Origin: Stratiolaelaps scimitus
Lineage: Eukaryota > Arthropoda > Arachnida > Mesostigmata > Laelapidae
Reading direction: 5' to 3'
Assembly (NCBI GenBank): GCA_019614645.1
Contig: JABWDB010000016.1
Span: 1,922,001 to 1,986,000 of the forward strand
DNA length: 64,000 bases
Below are positions 11,219 to 22,162 of the stretch, piece by piece. Position 1 is the stretch's first letter, and every line of letters starts with the position of its first letter. The notes beneath the pieces were generated by a model that was given only the letters and a program-made list of their open reading frames with translations, ran no database searches and was not told the origin of the DNA. The position numbers were made by a program, and so were the translations under genes.

Positions 11219-12892
11219 CTGGACAGACACATGAGGAAGATCCAAATTCGAAGAAACCAGCATCCAACTATTAAGATATATACATGTATATATAATGGAG
11301 CAGACAATTGTTTTCAAAACTCCAAACTCTGACACGTCCTTGCTCTGCTCAATTCAACCCATATATAAATGTAACAATAAGCTCGCTGGTATCGATTAAG
11401 GATACGGCTGTATTCGAACTACAAGTTTCTTCGTTTCGAAGTCTCAGGGAGCATGCTATCATCAATCAATACCCTAGATATGAGATATGGCCGAGTATTC
11501 CATGTTATGCAGCATTAACTGCAATCATAAAAAAATCTAAAGGAATCAACGAGTACAGCGGTATAGACAGAATAATACAAAAGACCTCGAGAAAATGCCT
11601 GGGACAAAAAAACCCTGCAACAATAGCCGACTACCAGATTGGACGCCATTACACGACACCATAGCCTGGAGCTTATGTTAGTACATGCGCATTTGAGTAA
11701 ATTCGTCATAAAAAAAATAGAAGGTGCCGTTTAAGATACGATGGTGCATTCAGTTTCTACAGATAGCGAACCAGAACTAGTAGGTACGATCCAACGGCAT
11801 CAGGTCACAAAATGGTTCTGGACAACCGCTGATGATATTTCAGCTGCTCATGAACAGCTATGGCAGGGACGGCATTGTAATGAAAGTAGAAGGGTCGTTC
11901 CCAGTTCTTTCGTCACTGGCGAATTTAGCACTGGGTGATTATTGTGTTGTTGTGTGCAGCAATTCTGCAGAGGAATGGATTACGCTTGAAGAACAACAGA
12001 CGCGACAGCTTTTAATGAGGTCGGCAGTACGCAAAGGCGCTATACTTGAAGCTAGAGCTCTTGGAAGCAGCAGCGAGATATTTTTTTAACATCAGCTCAG
12101 TGTCAACTGTCTACTATAGACAGTTAAGAACGGGGCAGGAATTGACGACAGTAAATAGAACAAAAAAGCCACTAATAATATCACTTATAACAATAGAATA
12201 ATACTTTAGCTCAAATCTGTGGATATCGTAATATCGCTCATTTTTGTCGGCAGCAAAAACAGATCGAAACAAATCTAAAGATTCACATGGATTGAAATAT
12301 TTCTTCTTTTTTACGTTAAAGAGGTTAACGGTAAATCCTGCATTGACACCAGACCTCACAACTAAAGTATTTGCCTGGTAGTGTCAGACTCTTATTGGCT
12401 AAACCCATAAGCGATTTTGACTTGGGACATTGACCAGGACTGTCAAAAGTATTACTTCAGTCAGTGCCTTGCAGGTACCTGCAGTTGATTCCAACCATGT
12501 CCTATCCCTCAGTTCCTCCTAGGTATTTCCTCTATTAAAGGTATTTCCTCTATCAGATAGGCGATGGGCAAGGCGACAGTCTATAGTTACGGCAGCACAA
12601 CGACCACCACTACAGCTATGTCGAGCCGTTTCGGAAGGCAAACGAACGCAAGCATGATGATACGCAACTAAATACGACTAGTTACAGCACACCTTACTGC
12701 CGAGATTCCGTTACTACTGTTTGCGGGCCCACAGTTCATTGGCGAATGCCACTAAGAGCCAGTAGTTACAAAACACCCTGGGTATTTTGACCCCGCTCTT
12801 AAGCAGGGATCACATAGACCGCGCACGAGTATAAGAGCCCAGTCGACGAGGGGCATAATAATCACCGATCAGCTGCTTTTAGACAGTCTAGG
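11219..12892. other. Mostly non-coding; one weak + open frame
   Basis: The + frame 11832..12089 (85 codons) reads fairly protein-like near its end (LEEQQTRQLLMRSAVRKG) but has no clear splice sites. An 18-bp tandem duplication (AGGTATTTCCTCTAT core) lies at about 12521..12556. Confidence 0.3.
12800..12835 (+). repeat. Dispersed repeat core, copy A
   Basis: A 36-nt core beginning TAAGCAGGGATCACA is repeated at 14235..14270 with 33 of 36 bases identical. Similarity continues weakly on both sides, so both are probably pieces of one mobile element. Confidence 0.6.
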
Positions 12893-12999
12893 TTAGCCGT
12901 CGTTGGTCGCTGGACCAGTCTCCCTGGCGTCTGTTGTATGTTTATCATCGAACTGATGAATCGTGTCTGTGGTTTCATTGCGTCGACTGATTGATTCAC
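12893..12999 (-). CDS. Candidate terminal exon, unknown protein
   Basis: A strong acceptor (GCGTCTCCTTCCAG) precedes 107 nt, open in one frame (phase 1 in), that ends at a TAA. The 34-residue C-terminal peptide is hydrophilic and charged (GESISRRNETTDTIHQFDDK, then a Thr/Asp-rich tail). Upstream partner exons on the - strand were not found. The splice site and composition make it better than chance, but the function is unknown. Confidence 0.3.
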
Positions 13000-13110
13000 C
13001 TGGAAGGAGACGCATAACAATTAACAAGGTATCCCGATTATTAATATCGTCATTACCGCTGTATCTGCACATACCCTCTATTCTTAGAAATTTATACATG
13101 TATTATATAG

Positions 13111-13140
13111 GGAGAGAGAAAGAGAAAGAAAGAGAGAGAG
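13111..13140. repeat. (GA)n imperfect microsatellite
   Basis: A purine-only GA/GAAA tract. Confidence 0.85.
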
Positions 13141-13947
13141 CCCATTAGCCCATTAAGAAAGCGATATTTTAGATTGTTTAGCGATATTGTTGTTTGTTTA
13201 TATGTAAGGCATTATACGAGCCAGTAGTGATGATAACGCCTCCAGTATTGAATATACGCCTTTAAAAAGTCTACACACTACCCTTAATTTATAGGGAGGG
13301 ATTATGCTTTAATATTGCATACATATAACGCACTTATGGCTACCAAGCATCCTAAGAATTCTTCCATCCTGTACCCCCCCCCTCGATCACTTTGCCCTCG
13401 CACCGTTTTCTATTCACCTCAACTCGAATACTTCAGAATGATCGTAAGCTTGTCAATCACCCCAACCCCCGGATACTCTGTGAGTGCGATGAATCATCGA
13501 CAATGTTCTAGAATAATCGAGCGGGTGGCAGTCGTTGCTGGCGTTACTGCCGCCGCGGTCGGTCTCGAGTGAAGCTTAAGCTCCTTTAAATGCGACCGGC
13601 AAAAGGTTCTCCCCCCTTCTACGAGAACCGAAGCGAAGACCAGGAGGAAATTGGCGAATGGAACGAAGGCAAGAGAGGCAATGAAACTCAGACTCGGAGG
13701 GAGAGAAAAAGATTCGGCGCGGGGCAGCGGCATAGTTGAATTGGATATGGGTGACAGCCAGGACCGCCCCGGTTTCAACGAGGGCAATAGAATACAGTGA
13801 AAGGCATCAAGTTCGCCACAAGACCCCACTCTTTGCAAAGAGCCAAGTGCCGAGAGAAGGAGTCAACACCCTGTACCCAACACTCACTCTAGTTGCATGG
13901 TTCTTTTATACGGCTGATGTGGAGTAATCCTGGGAAGCGTACAGCAG

Positions 13948-14237
13948 AAATGACAGCTGTGGTGGCCATTGTCGTTTTGTATGTTGAACGCTGGGACGAG
14001 GAGGGCATCAGCAAGGTGACTGAACGCTATTGGGAACTGAACTGTTTATGGGCTGAACTTTGTCGAAAGACGTCCGCTGATAGGACCCGTTCAGGACCTC
14101 AAGAATTAGTGGTGCTGAGCAGAGCGAACTTTCCGCTGTTCGCACCGGAAACCAACGGAGCGTTCGTGTACTTTGGACAGACCCAAAAAGAGACAGAGAT
14201 TCGACGATACACAATTGTTATCACTTCCGACTCCTAA
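13948..14237 (+). CDS. Possible coding segment, perhaps from a mobile element
   Basis: The frame is open with protein-like composition and a G/C-leaning third position. It could start at the ATG at 13951 or be a terminal exon after the acceptor GGGAAGCGTACAG. Internal peptides such as WDEEGISKVTERYWELNCLW and APETNGAFVYFGQTQKE look natural, but I recognise no family. The stop codon lies in the repeat core that also occurs at 12800..12835, and weaker similarity extends upstream there, so a transposon-derived origin is more likely than a host gene. Confidence 0.25.
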
Positions 14238-14270
14238 GCAGGGATCACAGAGACTGCGGACGAGTATAAG
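14235..14270 (+). repeat. Dispersed repeat core, copy B
   Basis: Matches 12800..12835 in the same orientation (33/36). The flanks also resemble each other at lower identity. Confidence 0.6.
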
Positions 14271-16125
14271 GATCGAAACGCGATTGGGCGATGACGAGCA
14301 GCCAATAAATAGTCTACGGCAAATAGATACATGATAAGTATTATTATATAGGTTAATAATAGATATATATGAAGACGGGTCATGTATCCGAGGTATGGAT
14401 AGAGAAAGGTGTCTGTCTGCTTGTTTGCTTGATGAATGCTGAATAATCCTTGACGAGCTGCTTTTGCTACATAGCGCTCTGATACACTGACAAAGCCGAA
14501 ATGCATAGGTGTGCACAGCTATCGTGCCCCCGAATGACCGAACCCATTCAAAGCTGTCGTCTAATCAAGCGGAACATTTTCAGCATTTGCCATTTTTAGT
14601 GTAATTTAGATATTGAGTTAATGCCTAGTCTTTTACAAAGCGTCTCGGAGACGAATTCAAAACAAGGTACCTACGACGCCGTGGGAGGATAAAACTTAAG
14701 TGCGATGGTAATAAAAGTTGACATATTCAAGAAAAAAAAAAAAGGGAAGAAAGCAACATCGAATAGCCGGAAGAGTCATAGCCGACAAAAAGAAAAAGCA
14801 AGGTTCCTTCCGATGATCGTTGAAGCGCTTGAAAATGTCGTTGAAAATGTCAATGCATTGAAAATATGCCTATGCGATAGTATTGCGCTATACCTTAGCT
14901 GGTATGGCATATTCTAGCAACTACGCGAACTATTCACGACCCCAATTCTATTAACATGCTAACAACCCAACGAACATGAACAGGTAAAAGAAGACGATTC
15001 CTTGAGCGACCTAAAAAGTGGCCCAAAAATACGACCCTTTCGGCTGGTTCTTGGCTATGTTCTTCTACTCAAACAGCAGATTTGAAATTTTGTTCAAATC
15101 TTCTAGTAGCAACATCGGGTCGACACAAATAGTAATTATACTTCTTTGCTAGATGCCGCTTACATTCATTTGTTCTTCCCACGTATGAGTGTTAGAATTA
15201 GATTTATTCGGTCCCGCTCCCACGGTCCCTCGAAATAGAACGTCTATGAAAGCTATAACACCTTATTGACAATGAGGCCACATCCTCGTTTACCAACGTG
15301 TCTCCTCACATATGTTTCACTTACCAAATCTACCTACATCTAAATGACCTATATATAATGATCGTAAGCTATGTATAATATGTTGTTTTTTTTCTTCTGA
15401 GGTCTCTTTTTTTGTATAATTGCTAACTATATATAGGCAAACGGATGCCACGTCGGATTGGACTGGTGCATGACATGTCTGGTTATATTGGCACGGTGTA
15501 TGGGAAAATGTGGCAGCTGACGCCTGGTGTCTTTGCCAACGCGGATGTTTACAAAAGTTGATTTCTATGTTCAGTTTGAAGAACACCATATATTCTAACT
15601 TCATAAGTGAAGTCTTTCTGCCAATCTGCGTCACGGCTCAAAGTGATTTACTTGGTCTGTGTCAAGTCAAAGCAGGTCATCATAATAAATATAGAAACAA
15701 TACTCATAGAACAATTATAAATACTATAATTTTCACGGAAAGGGAATAATACTTCTGTCAACAATATAAAATATCCGTGTACACATAAAAGTAAGAAGTG
15801 GATGTGAGATCAGCAACCCGCGCCACACCCAATTCGGTTCGATCGTCAACGCCGTCCAGATAAATTTCACTTTTCCAGGGGAACAATTGGTAAAGAAAGA
15901 CCAGCCACAATTAAGATTTTTGTTTTAACGTTCAGCGATATCAAGCTCCGAACAATAATTATCTCAAATTGCTGGCAGCGTCTAACTAAGCCATTAACGT
16001 TCAACTATTGCCAGGACATTTGCATTCTGTCCTTGTGAGATATTCATGATTGTACCATATGATAGTCCACTAAGATACCAATGTTACGCCAGCTTCTTGA
16101 AGGTAATAATGATACCTGCAGGAAT

Positions 16126-16129
<4 letters not shown>
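14271..16129. other. Non-coding stretch, no gene seen
   Basis: AT-rich sequence with short open frames only. Confidence 0.45.

Positions 16130-16160
<31 letters not shown>
16130..16160. repeat. (TA)n microsatellite
   Basis: A fifteen-unit TA tract. Confidence 0.9.
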
Positions 16161-16162
<2 letters not shown>

Positions 16163-16498
16163 TGTTCGGCGTCCTAATGCGGTACGATTTTGATCGTATT
16201 GTACCAGAATCCCAATATACCTTTCTTCAGGCCACTGGTGGAGGTAAACAATTGGTGTAAGTTCGCCTCCACCGAAGTCAGCAGCCGGTATCGCCGGGTG
16301 GGTTGGTGGAAGCGTGGTGTTTATATTGATATCGACGAGCGAGTGAGCGAGCCAGCTAGCCTGGAGTGTTTCTCTCACTAGAGGCAAAATGGTTTGCTAA
16401 CAATATTCCGCATTGAATATTGCGGTCTGTGGACACAAGTCCATGAATGATAGTCTTACTATTTTGCATCAGCTCGTAACATAGATTGTAATGTACAG

Positions 16499-16780
16499 CT
16501 AGATAGCAGCAGCAGCAGCATCAGCAGAACCGTCAAGTGTCTGCCATCGTGAGGGGTTGACTTCAGTTAGTTGTGTGGATCGACAATCCAACCCGTATAT
16601 AACAATCAATTGACCTGATCCTACTTCCGAAGTCACGCTGATCAGGCAGGATTCGGTCAAACTTTTGAGGATATTCCATCTATCATCAGCAGACATTATT
16701 ACAAGAGGCAACATTGTACCGGCATAATTCCATAGAGCCCGTAGGCGAAAGGCCAAAATCGTGAACCAGTTGTCCATCAT
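16499..16780 (-). CDS. Open frame of 93 codons, doubtful
   Basis: The - strand frame has an ATG pair at its start and mixed codon use; its C-terminal Ala run comes from a (GCT)n tract. No domain or splice evidence supports it. It may be a short gene, a terminal exon or chance. Confidence 0.15.
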   Translation of the reverse strand: MMDNWFTILAFRLRALWNYAGTMLPLVIMSADDRWNILKSLTESCLISVTSEVGSGQLIVIYGLDCRSTQLTEVNPSRWQTLDGSADAAAAAI

Positions 16781-16791
16781 CTGCCTCTCCG

Positions 16792-16818
16792 TATATATAT
16801 ATATATATATATATATAT
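16792..16818. repeat. (TA)n microsatellite
   Basis: A thirteen-unit tract followed by a pyrimidine-rich stretch. Confidence 0.9.
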
Positions 16819-16849
16819 CTATTTTCCTCTATATTCCTTCTCTTCCTCT

Positions 16850-18300
16850 TTCTAGTCCCGTTCGTTACTCCTCTGTCCGCTATGGTCCGCCACTACGCCG
16901 GTCCTCCTCATCACTAGTTGATTTCGTCAACGCTATCGCTCCCGCTACCGCTGTTGTTATTTTGCAGCCGCAGTGGCAATGATCCCCACAAATCTCGCTT
17001 GCAGAATAAGAATGCAGCAGAATTCGTCGTATCACTACCCCTATTTCTGCCACCACCACCACCGCTATCATGAGCGTCTCCGGTCGCAACAGCCATCGAT
17101 ACCACTATGATGATGATCACGACCAGCGTTCGTACCTTCATCTGTCCGGTCTCTCCGGCCGTAGTTCTGCTTCTTCGCTGCTTTTATCTGTTTTACCCTT
17201 TTCGTTCCCTTCGACATCTCGCCGTTCGTCATTGGACCAGTTTTGTGCTGTCTCCGTTGACGTCCAAACTGTTCCTACCATCTCGGCACCTTCCTCCCGT
17301 TGTATTCTCCACGTTTCGCGTTGCCTTCTCGTTCCAAGGCAGCGACGGTCATAACGAACGATGATCGCTGATGCCACCTCTACTATCCACGATGCCTCGG
17401 CTTGTTGGCCATTGAGGGGATGACAGCATCGGGGACCGACGATTGGGACGGGCTGCTGCTGCTGCTGCTAGTTGCGAATCGTAGACTGCCCGCGAACGAC
17501 GACCACACGAAGGGAATAGGTAGGCAGCCAGTGAGTCAGGTATCCATCTCGTCGCCGTTGTCGACGTCCGTAGATATTCGTGCCCGCTCGAATGGACGCA
17601 GCGTATTGCTCTGCCAGTTTACCTGGCTTTGCCTGCCCGCTAATGCTGATCATGTGCGCACTGGATGGGCACTTCCCTAACGCCACCAATCGTGGCGGAA
17701 GGAACAAAATTGAGAAGAAGCTGCAAGATATACATACACACACTTGTTCGAACACGATCCAAACTGCTGGCGCTACTACGACCATCAATGCTTGCCTCTA
17801 CCCGATGATGGGAAGGACAACAACAGTGGAAGGGACCGGCAGACCGCTGAAATAGCAGCTGTTTCGGTAGCTTCTGAAACAGCAGCAGCAACAGCACGAG
17901 CCTCAACACCACCACCACCACCGCCGCCGCCGCCGCCATGACCAACACTACAACGAGCATCGCAACCATCGCCACAATCGGCGATGAAAGTAGCAGAAGA
18001 TTCAGTGGCAGCAGCAGCAGCTGTTCCCGTTGCAGCAGCGACCAAAGGAAAACGCAAAGACGAAGAACCCCATGCAGGACGTTCGTCAAGCTTCACTGCG
18101 CACACCAACAAGTGCTTTTCTTCGTCTTCCGCTGCTGCTGCTGATGTCGGTGAGGATGACTACACTGTACCGCATCGCTACTGCACTGCTGCTCGCCGAT
18201 GCAGAAGAACAACAGCGCGATCTGCTGGTTGTAGCAATGGCGCCAAGAGAAGCGGTAGGAGCAGAAAAGACAGAGAAAACAACGAAATGAATAACGTACT
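16850..18300. other. GC-rich patch dense in CNN repeats, possible promoter or 5' UTR
   Basis: CAC, CAG, CTG and CCG tracts are frequent (for example (CAC)n(CCG)n at 17906..17937 and CTG near 17455..17470 and 18130..18142). Up to four frames are open at once, giving frames up to 149 codons that read as poly-Leu, poly-Val, poly-Pro or poly-Ala. I accept none of them as a gene. The patch resembles the other GC-rich islands here and may mark a transcription start. Confidence 0.3.
17906..17937. repeat. (CAC)n(CCG)n compound repeat
   Basis: CAC units pass directly into CCG units. Confidence 0.85.
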
Positions 18301-18645
18301 ATGAAGGACCCCCATAGGAAGGACTCGGTTGCTTTCTAGAGCAACTTGCTCGAATTAGAGTAGCCTCGTTGAAACGTAACACAAGAATATCACCACGTTG
18401 TGGATTTGCGGCCCTGCAGGACCGCTCGCAATAGATAGAACTTTTTTTCCAGCTATGACTAGCATGATGGTGAAAAGATGGGTAAGAGACAGGAGAAGAA
18501 GAAGAGGAGGAGGAATGCCCCTAGAGGGCTTGAAATGACGGAACTCGTTCAGGCCGCTTTGTAATCGATGTGATGCTTCTGAAGAGGCGGCTATCCGGAA
18601 GGCGATTTTTATTGACTTCAGACCGTTAATGTCAAGCTACATGTA

Positions 18646-19056
18646 TTAGATGATATATGTGGATTCGTAATTTGCCGATCGTAAGTCATTATCACTGCTG
18701 CATTGACCACAACAAACAGTAATTAGGCAGTTGGCGAGATGACGCAGATATAGCAAGATGGATGTTTTCGGAACCGAAAGCCTTCTGATTAAACTGCGTA
18801 TGAAGAGACGCGTAAATCGAGGCAGCCTTCGTACTTGTGACTTTCTTAATAAATAAGTTCGTCCCTTGACGTTAAGAATCATATCTATAATAACAATCGA
18901 CGCATTCGCATAGATCAGCAACTTGTCCAGTTCGGCAGTAGGGCGGCCAGCAACAATAATATAGCAAAATTGTTTGCGCAAAACAATATTCCGAGAATTG
19001 CCAAACAACGATCTCAGCTCGCATCGATTGCTTTGAAAACTACCGGTGTCAATCAT
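18646..19056 (-). pseudogene. Open frame with a retropepsin-like DTGS start, uncertain
   Basis: The 136-codon - strand frame begins MIDTGSFQS, which resembles the catalytic D-T/S-G motif of retrotransposon aspartic proteases. About 50 residues on it has ANASIVIIDMIL, which could correspond to the hydrophobic segment near the second half of such proteases. No zinc knuckle, reverse transcriptase or repeats were found next to it. It could be a protease relic or chance similarity. Confidence 0.18.
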
Positions 19057-21540
19057 GATCGATAGGGCTAAGAACGAGCTTGTAGAAAAAAGCTACCACC
19101 TGAAATCGATTTTGCCGTACACACGGCTGGTATATTTTTTGTGGTGTCGTTCTCCACCTAATAATCATGAAGGGCTGCTGTTTCGATATCCAATGTTACA
19201 TTTATCGAGGAACAGTAGACTTCCAGGCAAAACCGGCTTGATTTGTCAGCTTAGACAGTGTCGATTTACGCAAATACCACCTGAGCATTTCAGCGTTCAG
19301 ACAGATAGCAATAGGCAATTCTATAATAAACCAAGTGGGATCTGCATCGACCTAAACTATAAAAGTGTACACGGGAGAATATCTGGCTGACATCAAATAA
19401 TCTCTTAGTTTCACACCGATGCTATCCGCAGCGTCCGGTTGAGTTCGATTCGATTAAAAATTGCATCTCGTTTTCGCAAGACGGTTATATGAACGCGCCC
19501 GCATACCCGACTTAATTGTCCTCAATTCTACTGCTGGCAAAACTCTTTATGCTGCGACTCTTTATTTGCGACTGACTCCATGTATGTTCCACATTGCATA
19601 TCTGATTTGATACGATTTGTCGTTACAAATGTGACGATAGCTCACGAACTCCGTTAGTGATTACGTGGGTACAAGTCATCTCAAAGAACACACAAGAACT
19701 GTGGATAAATAGACACCTGTCTTTAAACAATTAGGTAAAAGCAGAAGAAACTATTAATAGAAACGTGTGTTTTGAAAATGGGGATATTCTAGCAATTAAT
19801 GGCCAATTAGCTGCCGCTACCAAAGGTTTTCTGGCTGACTCTCAGCCAACATTTAACGTCCACGGTACTGCGTTTAGCATTGCTTCGTAAGACGGACCCC
19901 TAAATGCAAAGCTGCCGCTACCACTGATATCTCTACTTCTATAATCTACTACATAGCATACATCGCCGTGGGTGAATTTATATATTATATTTTGTTGGCA
20001 CCTCATTCATAAAAAAAAGTGAAAACACCACCGTGAATAGCCAGCGTATCTATGAAAGGAGCGAACATTTACAACAAAAACAGGGATTGTATTTCGTCTA
20101 TATGACCGAATGCGATAACCGAGTTTTATTAGGTCAGAGGATATTCATACCATCCAGCTGGTATCAATTCAATCCTATCTTTGAATTTTCCAGATTAGCC
20201 TTTTCATAGGGCTTTTGTTCAATTACGGTCAAGCGGCACCTCTCTATTAACCAGTACAGTATATGTAACTTTTTGTCTACTTGGCTACCTAGGAGCTCCC
20301 CATTCATTCTGAGGTTAAACATGTTCTCAGATAGGGGACACACATGCGGCCGGACCGACAATCACGATAACGACTACATATAAGGCTCACCATTAGACAA
20401 GGGTGATTCAGAACGACTATGTATTTTCAGATGTTCGTTACACCATGAAAAACACACGTTACTGTTATGTAAGCGTTACATTCTCTAACGAGACTGGGCG
20501 AGGTAACATGGTCGGCTTGTCTTACTGTTTGAATTACTGCTATGTAAGTATGTTAAAAAAAATAGAGCAGGTGAGTAAATTTTTGCATGAGGAAATTTAC
20601 TTGTCGCTTTTGGCTTCGTTCAGATGTATACATATGGGAGGGGTGTGCTGTCGACGATGATGTTTCGAGATTTCGAGCTTTTTAATTACTTGCAAACAAA
20701 TATATAAACAAAATAGACAAACTTGAACAACGTCCCATAACACTTAAGCAGATTTGGATTTGTTTAGGTTTTCGTCACGTCATTCAAATATTTATGTTAT
20801 ACCAGGTGTGAAATTGAAAACGGGTAATATCTGTGCCTGTCTTCATATTAATTCTACCGATGATCGAAATCGTCTGTTCAAGATCAATTGTCCTGCTCAA
20901 GTTGAAACAGGTTGAGACATTGATATAGACATGAAACTGACATTGTAAATAGAATAATTAAAAAGTGCTTCGTATTTCAGCAAAAGTTCATCTTCATTAC
21001 ATCATCGGCTGAAGTACTTGTATTCGTACTGAGCATTGAAGTCGTGACTCATCAGCAAAAAGCGCACATACTTCACCAATTCCAGGCGGGCTGACAGGAA
21101 AGTGAAACCTGCCGCATATCCAACATCGGATATGCAGCGCGTGAGCATAGTATACGAAGGAGCGCATTTTCGGAACGCCCATCGCCCAGCGCTTCACTAA
21201 TTACCAAGCAGCGAAAACGGCAATATAATGAAACAATAGCAATACAAATAGTGACGCCTCTAGACAACAGAAGGATCGAGACAGCTCGAGTACCCTCTCA
21301 CGAAAGTATCCTTCTATATCTATCTATTTATATACAACATTTGCTAATACTACTACTACTGGTTTACTACGTAGTGGTAAACTAGAGAGGACTCTGAACA
21401 AAAAAAACGCCTTGACTCTATAAATTACCATCAAGGTGGCCCGTGCTGATAATAAGCGCAGCATCTACAAACTGGCAGGCACTATGAAGTGCGTTTCTAT
21501 GTCAAATAAAGCATCGAGTGTAAACCACAAGACTGGTTGA
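19057..21540. other. Non-coding stretch, no gene seen
   Basis: AT-rich, with short open frames only. The + frame 19046..19390 (114 codons) lacks recognisable content. Confidence 0.45.
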
Positions 21541-21785
21541 ATATATATATATCTTTATTATGATCATCAGCTTCACCATCATCAATTAGGCACACATGTA
21601 ATATGACTTTGCTAAATTTTCAACCATGCCGTATCTGGCAAGAATTTCCAGGTGCAGAAAGATGATAAAGGAATCCACTGATTCTTCAATCCAGTATCTG
21701 GCAGCAGGGTTTCAACCTAAGCCATATGTCCGTCCTGCCCAGCAATTCAAGACGCTCACCACTAGACGACCATCTACGGGGCAAT
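21541..21785 (-). mobile_element. tRNA-derived SINE-like element
   Basis: On the - strand the element starts near 21780 with GATGGTCGTCTAGTGGTGAGCG, an A-box-like segment close to that of tRNA-Glu/Asp. About 40 nt later comes GGTTGAAACC (B-box with one mismatch). A tRNA-unrelated body follows, and it ends in GAT-rich sequence and a short (TA)n tail at 21541..21552. Total length near 240 bp fits a SINE. No acceptor-stem pairing is seen, so it is not a functional tRNA gene. Confidence 0.45.
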
Positions 21786-22162
21786 CACCGAACTGAAAAG
21801 TCGTCAAGTCCTTCTTGTGTACCCAGAGGTGTGCACACATATAATAAACCCGAAATAACAAAGTACAGGACAATACAAGAAGGAAGCCACGTGTTAAACT
21901 AACACAGATACAATGTGTGGCGATCTATGTCACAAAGGTAGAAGATGCTTAATTCTAGAGCTTTGCAAATTGTTGTTCGTCGTTTTCAAACTCCTCAAAT
22001 ATACACACATTCGCTAGATGTTTGCCGTGTTATAGTGTATCTCTTGATTCTACATTTTGTTTATATTGATAGGATAAGCAGAGCAGGAGAAGTTCAATGC
22101 GATCACACGGGAAACGAGATCACAAAGGAATCGGCACAATGAAGCATTAAGGGGTTCTTTGC

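Noticed and set aside
17640..18111. Poly-Leu, poly-Val and poly-Pro frames on both strands
   Set aside because: They are translations of CAG/CAC/CCG tracts; several frames are open at once.
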